Assembly: GCA_006386115.1 (NCBI GenBank)
Contig: VFIW01000077.1
Location: 157,626-221,625, forward strand
From: Globisporangium splendens
Taxonomy: Eukaryota; Oomycota; Peronosporomycetes; Pythiales; Pythiaceae
Length of the DNA stretch: 64,000 nucleotides
Reading direction: 5' to 3'
In this document: positions 10,250 through 19,266 of the stretch, piece by piece
Numbering within the stretch: the first letter of the stretch is position 1
Layout: every line of letters starts with the position of its first letter
The notes under the pieces: generated by a model
Database searches by the model: none
The model's input: only the letters and a program-made list of their open reading frames with translations
Told to the model about the DNA's origin: nothing
Position numbers and translations under genes: made by a program

Positions 10250-10310
10250 TTACGCCAGGACTCAAGTTATCCTGAGTTGTGAACTCATCTTAACTTTAAA
10301 CCTGGCGTAA
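10250..10310. repeat. 61-base foldback (MITE-like or solo inverted repeat)
   Basis: The ends are the perfect 10-base inverted repeat TTACGCCAGG / CCTGGCGTAA. The symmetry continues inward imperfectly (AAGTTA, TGAGTT on both arms), so the whole 61 bases folds as a hairpin. It may be a tiny non-autonomous element or a leftover of one; no second copy was recognised in this window. Confidence 0.55.
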
Positions 10311-11048
10311 ATACCTGCAATAAATTACCAGCATTGGGCGACTCAGCACCCTCTGAACCTCACATCGTACTGGAAGCTCCCCGGCAGCGACAGCGTGTCA
10401 TGGTCACCACTGCACCGCACATTCCTCATCCGATGTGCTTGCCTCACTCCCGGCACAATCAGGCGTGTCACCCCATATCACAAAACGCACTGCACCCCTC
10501 CCACACACACACATACACGCGCACACCGCACGATGTCCTGGTGGCACGAATCACATCGTCACATTCACAATTCTCATTCTAAACCCTACACTGCAGACCC
10601 TAGACCTTTATAATTTGGTGCTGGTTCATTCACCTTCACATCACTACTCCGATTAAAGGACTGTTGCTGCACATTGAGTCATATTCGTTTCATTTGCACA
10701 ATGCAAATCAAAGTTACGCCAACCCCAAATGAAACAGACCCGAGCGCGTTGACTGTCGGATTGAAGCCACATTTTTCCTACTCAGACCAGTTCATCTGGA
10801 GTAGCTGCGTGCTAGAGCAGGTAAGCATGTGCTCAGAACGCACGGCTCTACGAAGCGTTGTTGGGAGGGGAGGTCAAAAACAGGCGTTTCGGCTGGACAT
10901 AGATTTAAAGTTGGTGTTGAAAAAGTATTGATGCAGTGCCACGCATTCGCGTAGTACTCACCTCAGCATTGATTTACAGCGGCCTCGTCGCAGAGTTAAA
11001 CTGCGTCGATATAAAAAGGATCAGCCTGCGAAATAAATAGAAATCTTC
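10311..11048. other. Intergenic, nothing recognised
   Basis: Short overlapping open frames only. A CA-rich stretch lies near 10500-10530. Confidence 0.45.
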
Positions 11049-11672
11049 TTAAACCAAGTATGCTGGGAGCGTGTCTTTGGCTTTCGACTTTTCAACGTGC
11101 TTGGACATCTGAGCCAACGCACAGCACGACAAGAAACAGCCCACAGGCGCATCGATCAGCTTGCCACCAGGGATGCCGTAGAACGCGCGCACCCATCCAC
11201 GAAGCAGCACCACGCCGATCAAAAAGTGCATCCCCGCGTACACCGCACCGAAGAGCGTCTTGCGGATCTTGAGACCGCCCATGCTGATCGTCTTGTCCGC
11301 ATCTTCGTCCCACTTGAGCGCTGTGTAGACTCCGCAGCCGATGGCGCCGTAGTAGAAGACGCCGATGAGAATGCCGAGGACAATGGGGAACTTTTGGATC
11401 TCCCGGGCAGAGTAGTAGGCGCTGCCGCATGGAAGGAATATGGCAACGAGGAGGTGGTGTGGTGCCGAGCAGTCGAAGAGTTGGACTTCCCACGTGCTGA
11501 CAACGTCGGTTGGCGTATCGACCTGTTCAGTGTAGGACTTGTCGATTTCTTCAATGTAGGGCTTGTCCATCTCTTCATTGTAGGGCTTGTCGAAATCTTC
11601 GGAGCAGAGCTTGCCGATTTCGCCTAAGATAGGAGTGGACGTCTGTGGGTGGTATGCGTGCTTGCTGGCCAT
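11049..11672 (-). CDS. PLAC8-like cysteine-rich membrane protein A
   Basis: This 207-residue protein belongs to a four-gene local family. The core resembles the PLAC8 (Cys-rich) domain: an opening W-x-V-x-L-F-D-C block, an L-P-C-G motif before SAYYSAR, a conserved IRKTLFG stretch, and a closing DAPVGCFLSCCALAQMSKH block. Two hydrophobic segments lie between them, suggesting a small two-pass membrane protein; PLAC8 relatives act in cell-size control or metal tolerance, but no role can be assigned here. The N-terminal region differs from its siblings and contains about four tandem 8-residue repeats around D-K-P-Y (EEMDKPYI, EEIDKSYT). The ATG at 11672 is chosen over an upstream TTG because a promoter motif lies 55-75 bases before it. 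Confidence 0.8.
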   Translation of the reverse strand: MASKHAYHPQTSTPILGEIGKLCSEDFDKPYNEEMDKPYIEEIDKSYTEQVDTPTDVVSTWEVQLFDCSAPHHLLVAIFLPCGSAYYSAREIQKFPIVLGILIGVFYYGAIGCGVYTALKWDEDADKTISMGGLKIRKTLFGAVYAGMHFLIGVVLLRGWVRAFYGIPGGKLIDAPVGCFLSCCALAQMSKHVEKSKAKDTLPAYLV

Positions 11673-11726
11673 GTTCCAAGCTGGTTGGTGAGGAGGAACA
11701 CGTTGGTAGTGCTTGTGATGTTCGCG

Positions 11727-11748
11727 GAATCTCAAATTGAGTTATGAC
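11727..11748 (-). promoter_or_regulatory. Core promoter of PLAC8-like gene A
   Basis: The minus strand reads GTCATAACTCAATTTGAGAT, an oomycete initiator plus CAATTTG flanking element. The matching motif is present before genes B, C and D at the same distance. Confidence 0.7.
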
Positions 11749-11827
11749 GTGCAACCAGATCGCTGCGATTCCAAATCTCTCTGTCGTTTTCTCTCTCCTG
11801 GTGTACGCAACGGATCTTTTCCTGAGA

Positions 11828-12070
11828 CGTGCTTACGCTCCCGTACCTATGCAATTTGCTTCGTACGCTTTCTTGCTGGCAAATCTACGACAACAGCGGT
11901 ATAGGACTGAAACTTCCCCGCGCTGCTGCTATTGCGACGGAGAGAATCCAGCAGGACACCAAGACTGCAGAAAGAGGCGAGGCTGGCCTATCTTTATACA
12001 CGAGCTCCACAGTTGGGGCATAGCCAGACGATGATTATTCTCCCAGAGAGGGGGAGTCAACATGGCTACA
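11828..12070 (-). promoter_or_regulatory. Conserved upstream blocks of PLAC8-like gene A
   Basis: Three blocks shared with the other three PLAC8-like genes lie here in the same order and spacing: GGAGCGTAAGCACG (11828-11841), a CTGGATTCTCTCC block (about 11936-11954) and TGTAGCCATGTTGACTCCCC (12051-12070), reading on the gene strand. Sequence between the blocks is much less alike. Confidence 0.65.
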
Positions 12071-12829
12071 TGCTATAAGAAAGAACCTCGTTTAGAGCGA
12101 CCAGATGCTGATCGATTTGCATCACAAATCAATCTAAAATCCAACGGTGTCACCTAATAAATCTACATCGCATTTGAGCACTGACCCTCTCCACGTTGTT
12201 GCGAATCGACAGGGGTACTGAATGGCAGCATGTTGTAACGCAGATAGTGATTTCTTGTTGCCATCGCTTCACAAGCACCCCGCCTTAACTGGCTAAACTC
12301 ATCGGCATCAAGTTGGCTACCGTCACTGGAGCGAGAAAAGCGAGTCGTGTCGATACGAGGACTACACTCACTTGTTCAATTTGGTATCGCGTGCGTGCAA
12401 TCAAAGCTCAAAGCGATGCCGGCTTGCTCTACTGTAGACATCGTTTTTCTCAAAATGCCCTCATGTCTCGTCAGTTGTCATGTTGAACCCACCTTCAATG
12501 GCGACTTAGTCTCAGCGCGATATCTTAAAACCTTCTCGAGTCTCGTCGATTGCCGAATTGAAGTCGCTGCTTCCCGTTCGAACCAGTCGATCTAGCGTAA
12601 CTGAGTGACAAATGCATGCAAGCAGGTAAGCAAGGATTGGTTCTAGGAATGACAGCACGCATGCGATTCAATCGACGGCTATTTCATGTTGGGTAAAGCA
12701 GATACTTTTAGTCGGGTCAAATTAATGAACAAAACGACTTACAGCAGAACTGAAAGCAAACGGCGACGTCCAAACCTACTTACAATCGCACGTAGATGAA
12801 CCAGACTGCCTAGAAGTCGATACATCCAA
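12071..12829. other. Spacer between PLAC8-like genes A and B
   Basis: No gene or element recognised; only short open frames with no domain. Confidence 0.45.
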
Positions 12830-13387
12830 TTAGGCTGAGTAAGCTGGGAGCGTGTTGCTGGCTCGAGTCTTCGATTTCGCGACGTGCTTGGACATCTGAG
12901 ACAACGCACAGCACGACAAGAAACAACCCACAGGCGCATCGATCAGCTTGCCACCAGGGATGCCGTAGAACGCACGCACCCATCCACGAAGCAGCACCAC
13001 GCCGATCAAAAAGTGCATCCCCGCGTACGCCGCACCGAAGAGCGTCTTGCGGATCTTGAGACCGCCCATGCTGATCGTCTTGTCCGCATCTTCGTCCCAC
13101 TTGAGCACTGTGTAGACTCCGCAGCCGATGGCGGCGTAGTAGAAGATGCCGATGAGAATGCCGAGGACAATGGGGAACTTCTGGATCGCCCGGGCCGAGT
13201 AGTAGGCGCTGCCACATGGAAGGAATATGGCAGCGAGGAGGTGGTGTGGTGCCGAGCAGTCGAAGAGTCCGACTTCCCATTCGCCGGTGATGTCAGTTTG
13301 CTTGTTCTCTTCGCCGATGCGAGACTCGTCGTCTTCAACCATGTAGGGACCAGAGGCTTGTGGCGTGTGAGCTTCGGTGTAGTTCAT
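12830..13387 (-). CDS. PLAC8-like cysteine-rich membrane protein B
   Basis: The 185-residue protein has the same core as gene A (LFDC, LPCG, two hydrophobic segments, IRKTLFG, then GCFLSCCAL). It differs by a distinct N-terminus ending in EENKQTDITGEWEVG, shared with C and D. The C-terminus KSKTRASNTLPAY is slightly longer than in the siblings. It is oriented like gene A, about 1.2 kb away, and carries its own promoter and conserved upstream blocks, so it appears independently transcribed. Confidence 0.8.
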   Translation of the reverse strand: MNYTEAHTPQASGPYMVEDDESRIGEENKQTDITGEWEVGLFDCSAPHHLLAAIFLPCGSAYYSARAIQKFPIVLGILIGIFYYAAIGCGVYTVLKWDEDADKTISMGGLKIRKTLFGAAYAGMHFLIGVVLLRGWVRAFYGIPGGKLIDAPVGCFLSCCALSQMSKHVAKSKTRASNTLPAYSA

Positions 13388-13441
13388 TGTGGAAGCTGGT
13401 TGAGATGAAAACTATTGGCGGAGCTAGCACTGCCGGAGGAG

Positions 13442-13460
13442 GCGCAAATTGAATTATGAC
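13442..13460 (-). promoter_or_regulatory. Core promoter of PLAC8-like gene B
   Basis: The minus strand reads GTCATAATTCAATTTGCGCC, the family initiator plus flanking element, 55-75 bases before the ATG. Confidence 0.7.
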
Positions 13461-13533
13461 GGACAGTCAGATCCTCGCCCTTTCAAGGCTCTATCTCTCT
13501 TCATCGTGTTCACAAAGAAATCTTCCCCCAAAG

Positions 13534-13845
13534 CGTGCTTACGCTACTGTCGAGTTGAAGCTTTGGAGTGTACGAAGGATGTCGTTTGGCGGTGGTTAAA
13601 CGGTTGTGGCAGCGGGTGGGGATGAAACCTACCCATTTTTGTTGAGACAGAGAGAATCCAGCATCGCCGCAGTGGGGGAATCGTTGTGTATGAGTTTATC
13701 GGGTGAACGTGAGACTGCTTCAGCCTCACGATGTTGAAGTGCTTCAAAGCGACAAGACACTGCCAGGTGGTCTGATTGCTCTCCCAGTTGGTAGAACCAG
13801 GCGGTCCGATTGTTCACCCAAAAAGGGGGAATCAACATGGCTACA
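13534..13845 (-). promoter_or_regulatory. Conserved upstream blocks of PLAC8-like gene B
   Basis: On the gene strand: AGCGTAAGCACG (13534-13545), CTGGATTCTCTCT (about 13650-13662) and TGTAGCCATGTTGATTCCCC (about 13826-13845). Order and spacing match genes A, C and D. Confidence 0.65.
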
Positions 13846-14667
13846 GTCTGAAATAACGTCCATCGGCCAGCTCACTTCAAGAAGCACAAACACGTGGGAG
13901 CAAAAATCTCCCCAACAGTGTCAGGGAGAAAGAAAGCGCTGAAAGGCAACACGCGCCTCGGGACAATGGTCTGATCGGGACTACCTACAAGAGGTGACAG
14001 GGTGACGTCGAAAGAGTTCTGACGGGGTCATAGATGATTGTCAGATTGCGATGTTTTCTGGCAGACAACCAGAAAACTAGTTCGCTCTTATTTCCTCTTG
14101 GTGATATGTGTTGCAGTTTGTAGGTCATGAGACTCTGCAGCCAAGACTGTGGAATTAATTCACCCCTCCCCTCTGTCTTGAATGAAAAACGACAAGACCA
14201 CCGCATCACTCTTAGCTTTTCATTATTTATCCAGATAAAACATGGTCAGGGCGTCTTTAAGTTGGGATAGGCAGTGGGCTCTTTCTGCTGTGCCAAGTCG
14301 GGGAGTCTCTACTGAAGACGGTGTACCAGACACCTGGCTGGTCATCCAAACATCATATTATCAACACGCAGATGAATCTCTTTCATCATTTAGTTAAACA
14401 CGCTCACTGATTCCACCTTTGCCCACCTGATTCCTTCGTGATAACTTTGGAATGACCGCTGCTCAACTTGAGCCTCGAGGGCGCTTCCTGGCGTAGGCGG
14501 AGGAAGTAATCGTGGCTGGTTTCTCGCTTTGTTCGTTTGACAGCCCAGCATCTCATCTGAATGTTCATCGTATATAAAGAACTGTCCTAGTATTCCGACA
14601 CTTTTGTCACGACCACTTTTTAACCCAATCAAATTCTAGTTGCTGTAAACGGGGTTTTTTCGACAAA
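13846..14667. other. Spacer between divergent PLAC8-like genes B and C
   Basis: No gene recognised. Genes B and C are divergently oriented around this stretch. Open frames of 60-80 codons have no visible domain. Confidence 0.45.
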
Positions 14668-14916
14668 TGTAGCCATGTTGACTCCCCTTCTTTGAGCGAG
14701 TAATCGCATCCTACCGTCTCATAAGTCTCTGGCAAAGCAGCTGCAGTTCCAGCCACGTCTACTTAGCAGCGACTCCTTCGCTTGTGGTGCTGCTGGATTC
14801 TCCTCGTCGCAACAATGCTCAGTGTTTCTCTTTTCGCACACGCCGCCAGAGCAGCCATTTAACTACGGCAGAAGCGATATACACACCATAGCTTTGTCTA
14901 TACAGGAGCGTAAGCA
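14668..14916 (+). promoter_or_regulatory. Conserved upstream blocks of PLAC8-like gene C
   Basis: TGTAGCCATGTTGACTCCCC (ending 14687), CTGGATTCTCCTCGTCGC (about 14793-14810) and GGAGCGTAAGCACG (14903-14916) repeat the order found at the other three genes, roughly 390, 270 and 155 bases before the ATG. Confidence 0.65.
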
Positions 14917-14988
14917 CGCCTTGCGAAAAGATCCATTGAGAACATAACGAACGCGAGAGACTTCAGTTGCGCTTAGCCTCAATTGCAT

Positions 14989-15008
14989 GTCACTACTCAA
15001 TTTGCGAT
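14989..15008 (+). promoter_or_regulatory. Core promoter of PLAC8-like gene C
   Basis: GTCACTACTCAATTTGCGAT, initiator plus CAATTTGC flanking element, 59-78 bases before the ATG at 15067. Confidence 0.7.
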
Positions 15009-15066
15009 ATCGTCCGCATCACAAACACCGACACCACCACCACATACTTTTAGACCAACTCCGAAC

Positions 15067-15594
15067 ATGGCGTACACTCACGCATACACATCGCAGGTGT
15101 CTGCTCCTATCATGGGCGAAGAGAACAAGCAAACTGACATCACCGGCGAATGGGAAGTCGGACTCTTCGACTGCTCGGCACCACACCACCTCCTCGCTGC
15201 CATATTCCTTCCATGCGGCAGCGCCTACTACTCGGCCCGGGCGATCCAGAAGCTCCCCATTGTCCTCGGCATTCTCATCGGCGTCTTCTACTACGCCGCC
15301 ATCGGCTGCGGAGTCTACACAGCGCTCAAGTGGGACGAAGATGCGGACAAGACGATCAGCATGGGCGGTCTCAAGATCCGCAAGACGCTCTTCGGTGCGG
15401 CGTACGCGGGGATGCACTTTTTGATCGGCGTGGTGCTGCTTCGTGGATGGGTGCGCGCGTTCTACGGCATCCCTGGTGGCAAGCTGATCGATGCGCCTGT
15501 GGGCTGTTTCTTGTCGTGCTGTGCGTTGGCTCAGATGTCCAAGCACGTTGAAAAGTCGAAAGCCAAAGACACGCTCCCAGCGTACGAGGCGTAG
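15067..15594 (+). CDS. PLAC8-like cysteine-rich membrane protein C
   Basis: The 175-residue protein is near identical to gene D from EENKQTDITG to KAKDTLPAY and shares the same PLAC8-like features as A and B. The frame is open upstream to a TTG at 14983, but that codon precedes the promoter motif, so the ATG at 15067 (MAYTHAYTS) is taken. The coding core matches gene D almost base for base, including synonymous positions, which suggests recent duplication or gene conversion. Confidence 0.82.
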   Translation: MAYTHAYTSQVSAPIMGEENKQTDITGEWEVGLFDCSAPHHLLAAIFLPCGSAYYSARAIQKLPIVLGILIGVFYYAAIGCGVYTALKWDEDADKTISMGGLKIRKTLFGAAYAGMHFLIGVVLLRGWVRAFYGIPGGKLIDAPVGCFLSCCALAQMSKHVEKSKAKDTLPAYEA

Positions 15595-16483
15595 GCAACC
15601 TGACAGCACAGGAAGCAAATCGACGCAAGACCGAGGAAATCGCACGGCAGAGGGCAGGAACAAGGTGTATGCCAGATCCATCTGATCAGGTCGAAAGGCT
15701 GAAAAGTGTGACGTGCATATCCACGAGAGACTCTAGCTCCGACAAATCTTCCCAGAATTTTGTTTATTTAGTCGCAGGTCGTGGGAAAGGGATTTCACTG
15801 GCATGATCGGGCACATAAACTGCAGTGACAGTAGATGACATGGACGTCAAGGCAATTAGCAAAATAGAAATCTCCATTCCTTTTTCTTTAGCATGGTCTT
15901 TCTCTTTTCTTTGATCCAACTGATATGCTAATATTGCTGTACCCAAGATGAAATAACTCTGCATATCAAACCGGTGCGGAGCGAGCCCACGGCTGTTCTT
16001 CCGAGTACCTGCTCGTTGACGAGCAACTGCCCCCAGCTCAACTCCATCCACTACGTAGACTGACCTAGCTGAGGGTTTACGAGACGTGAGAAGGTTGTAG
16101 AATAAAAGTGGGCTGTAGGATAGAAAGTCGAGAACGAGTGGTCGTCTTTTGACTGTCTATTCTATGCAATGAATGGAAAAGGTGGGCACTAGACTTCTAT
16201 CCTGCTGGCAGATATGGCTCATTCCGACGAGCTTTTAGTCGTTAAGGTGAGATGCAATGGACCAAGCGTGATGGCGACTTGCATCACTCCCCGGTTCCTT
16301 TTGTTGATCTCGGTTCTTCGAAGAGACTTCCGTTGCGACAACGCAAGTGGAGACTGACGTCAAAGCGATATACTTTATTTTACTTTATAAGGTGAGGTAT
16401 ATTTAGGTTCATCTTCGTGATCTACAATATCCATTCTCCTACCTATTCTTCATTGCGAATTTCATACAGGAGTGTAAATGTGT
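15595..16483. other. Intergenic region including probable LINE 3' flank
   Basis: No confident gene. A minus-strand frame near 15764-15955 could encode a 66-residue protein with two hydrophobic stretches, but it lacks a promoter and similarity. The A/T-rich part at about 16365-16483 lies directly after the LINE stop codon and is probably its 3' untranslated end. Confidence 0.4.
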
Positions 16484-17794
16484 CTATAGCGAGGTTTGCA
16501 CTAGGTCACCTCTAACTGCTAAATAATCTTTGACCAGGATGGCATGTTCTCTTGGTCCTATGTGAGGCTGCCTTGTGTTTTCCAATGACCTTGGGTCTTC
16601 CGAACTTCTCATAAGCCAATGCATGACGTCGTTGTCAAGATCCTGGGTGAGATTGTTGAAAGCAGCTCGATGAGTTGGGAAGTGGACCTGCGCTGAGGTT
16701 CTGGTGTCCATGGCTAGGTTGGCGGCTGAGTCCGCCATCTTGTTGAAGGCACGGTAGTGATGGTACCATCCTCGTATGTCGATGCAATCCGCGAGTCGTC
16801 GACTTGTCTGGTATAAACGTGCCAATCGGTGCTGTCGAGGGTACCGATGCATTCGCTGTTGGGAGATAATGAGTGCACTGTCTCCAATCACGTACAACGG
16901 TTCGAAGTGACTGCGTCGGGCTTCTCGGAGTCCATGTATGAGACCCCAGTACTCGGCAAAGTTGTTGGTCGTGTCCTTCCTGCTATACGCCATGCTGGCA
17001 GCCCAAATTAAACTGGTTGTGTGCGAGTCCTTATGGACACGCACGATAATGGATCCAGTCCCTCCTGGTCCTGGATTGCCGCGTGATCCACCATCGAAAA
17101 ACAACAGGTAAACGCCGCGAGTACCATTTGGAGTCAAGGGGATGGCGTCGGTTTGGCTGAGAAAGCAGTCGACATAGACCTCGAGAACTGCTGCAACCGT
17201 GTGACCGTCCGAGTCTCCAGCTTGCGCTTCAGCGAGTCGTGTGAGGTTTCGCATTCCTGCCTCTAATCTTGTCATCATGATCGCCATCTCAGCAGTCGAT
17301 TCGATTGGATCCGAACCCATGCGTCGCAGATGCGCACACCAAATGGTCTGTATGAGCGACGCGCTCATATATCGCCACAGCATGTGTGCGACGGAATAGA
17401 GATGATCTTGGAGATGTTCATTGGAGAACTTGTGTCTGATAATGTGTCTCTTGATCGAGGTCCATGCATGCCTTGGAGTATGTGGTAGATCCAGACTGAA
17501 GATCTAGATTGCGGGGTTGTGACCAGGAGTGATTCCGATCTTCGCCCATAGCGCATAAAAGTAGTTCCACACCAGTTTGGCTTTCGGACACTCCCATAAT
17601 AGATGTTGAACAGAAGATTGGACAACTTGGGAGCGTTCGGGATTCGAGCAGGATAGATCAGCTTTCTCATAGTTCCACATGGAGAGTCGGTTGGCTTTCA
17701 GCCGGAGAAGAGTCTGGACCGTATAAACTGTAATCCCTGGGATGTTGTGTAATTCGCTCCATTGGATTAATTGCAGTCCTGGCCACAAAGCGCT
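16484..17794 (-). mobile_element. 5'-truncated LINE (non-LTR retrotransposon) fragment with RNase H domain
   Basis: One minus-strand frame, broken only by a TAG at 17504-17506, encodes the end of a LINE ORF2. First comes a zinc-binding/thumb region (C-x-N-P-E-R ... HLLWECPKAKLVWNYF), then a long linker, then an RNase H domain with its acidic set still present: FDGGSRGNPGPGG, NNFAEYWGLIHGL, VIGDSALIIS and NKMADSAANL. The endonuclease and reverse transcriptase are missing, so the copy is dead on arrival as a 5'-truncated insertion. Its left end is probably near 16370-16480, where an A/T-rich tail begins. It sits between PLAC8-like genes C and D. Confidence 0.85.
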
Positions 17795-17800
17795 ACATAC

Positions 17801-17823
17801 ACTACTGTACTATGTACAGTAGT
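17801..17823. repeat. Perfect 10-base inverted repeat at the LINE junction
   Basis: ACTACTGTAC and GTACAGTAGT are separated by three bases (TAT). It lies at the 5' break of the LINE fragment and may mark the insertion site or be incidental. Confidence 0.6.
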
Positions 17824-18111
17824 CAGCGGACTCGCCTCTTACCCACGCATGGCCTCTCAGTGTCTTTTGTTTCTTCGTGGCAACGTTGGAACGATCGCTA
17901 CTCCTGCCGCTTCTTGAGGAAGGCGGATAATCATGGCACGTTTGCTCGACGCCTTTTCCTCCTCGTGCACCATCTCATCCGAACATATCCCGTATAGGAA
18001 GCCGTCGTTGCATTCGGGTATTATTTTCATTCTTCCGTCGAATGTCCATACAAATCAATCGCTTGATCTGATCACCACCCGGTCTCTCTAATCGGGTCAT
18101 TTTTCACATAA
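17824..18111. other. Spacer before PLAC8-like gene D
   Basis: No gene recognised. Confidence 0.4.
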
Positions 18112-18421
18112 TGTAGCCATGTTGACTCCCCCGTTCTGGGAGCATAATCCTCTCGCCTGGTTCTCATAAAAAAGCGTCTGGCAACGAATGTGCTGTCACT
18201 GGGGAGCTCTTGGGTAAAGACCCAGGAAAGGTAGCAGCCTCATTTCCATCCAGCCGAGCACAATCGCAATGATTCTTCTCCCTTTTTGTTTGTGGTGCTG
18301 GATTCTCTTCGGATCAACAACAGCAGCGAGTGGGTTGCACTCCCACACACTTGCTGCTGCAGCCGCTTAGGAGATCGCGCGCACACACAAAAACTCCATC
18401 TTTACTAGGAGCGTAAACACG
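18112..18421 (+). promoter_or_regulatory. Conserved upstream blocks of PLAC8-like gene D
   Basis: TGTAGCCATGTTGACTCCCC (18112-18131), CTGGATTCTCTTCGG (about 18298-18312) and GGAGCGTAAACACG (18408-18421) occur in the family order, about 435, 255 and 140 bases before the ATG. Confidence 0.65.
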
Positions 18422-18480
18422 TCTCGAGAAAAGACCATTGTGAACTGAGAGAGACTTAGGAGTAGATGGATATGCTTCTA

Positions 18481-18500
18481 GACATAATTCAATTCGCGAT
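18481..18500 (+). promoter_or_regulatory. Core promoter of PLAC8-like gene D
   Basis: GACATAATTCAATTCGCGAT matches the family initiator plus flanking element with two substitutions, 54-73 bases before the ATG. Confidence 0.6.
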
Positions 18501-18553
18501 TCCATCAGCACCTCCAGCAGCAGAAGCTTCCATTTCCACAACGAGCTTCCACA

Positions 18554-19045
18554 ATGGCGTACGGGAACGAAGAGAACAAGCAAACTGACATCACCGGCGA
18601 ATGGGAAGTCGGACTCTTCGACTGCTCGGCACCACACCACCTCCTCGCTGCCATATTCCTTCCATGCGGCAGCGCCTACTACTCGGCCCGGGCGATCCAG
18701 AAGTTCCCCATTGTCCTCGGCATTCTCATCGGCGTCTTCTACTACGCCGCCATCGGCTGCGGAGTCTACACAGTGCTCAAGTGGGACGAAGATGCGGACA
18801 AGACGATCAGCATGGGCGGTCTCAAGATCCGCAAGACGCTCTTCGGTGCGGCGTACGCGGGGATGCACTTTTTGATCGGCGTGGTGCTGCTTCGTGGATG
18901 GGTGCGCGCGTTCTACGGCATCCCTGGTGGCAAGCTGATCGATGCGCCTGTGGGCTGTTTCTTGTCGTGCTGTGCGTTGGCTCAGATGTCCAAGCACGTT
19001 GAAAAGTCGAAAGCCAAAGACACGCTCCCAGCATACTCGACCTAG
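18554..19045 (+). CDS. PLAC8-like cysteine-rich membrane protein D
   Basis: The 163-residue protein is the shortest of the four, with a brief N-terminus (MAYGNEENKQ) before the shared WEVGLFDC start of the core. The same C-x-PC and SCC motifs and two hydrophobic segments are present. It is almost identical to C over the core. It is separated from C by the LINE fragment and faces the insulysin gene tail to tail. Confidence 0.82.
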   Translation: MAYGNEENKQTDITGEWEVGLFDCSAPHHLLAAIFLPCGSAYYSARAIQKFPIVLGILIGVFYYAAIGCGVYTVLKWDEDADKTISMGGLKIRKTLFGAAYAGMHFLIGVVLLRGWVRAFYGIPGGKLIDAPVGCFLSCCALAQMSKHVEKSKAKDTLPAYST

Positions 19046-19266
19046 ACATCAAATCATTCAAAGCAAACACACAAATCGACTGCATACGAAATGGAGAGTA
19101 GCACTTGAGGAATGCTGCATCAACCGGTTTGGCAGCCTGAAGGCTACGACTCATTCATAAAGGAAAAAGATAAACTTGTATTGTTTTTGTCGATGTTTCT
19201 CTGTTCTATAGTCCTACGAATGGATAAACAGTTCTAGCACCTCATGGCGACTGGAAAGGGATTGCT

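Noticed and set aside
15764..16051. Possible small two-pass membrane protein on the minus strand
   Set aside because: Starts at a GTG; the internal ATG gives 66 residues with no promoter motif, no similarity recognised, and it lies beside a LINE fragment.
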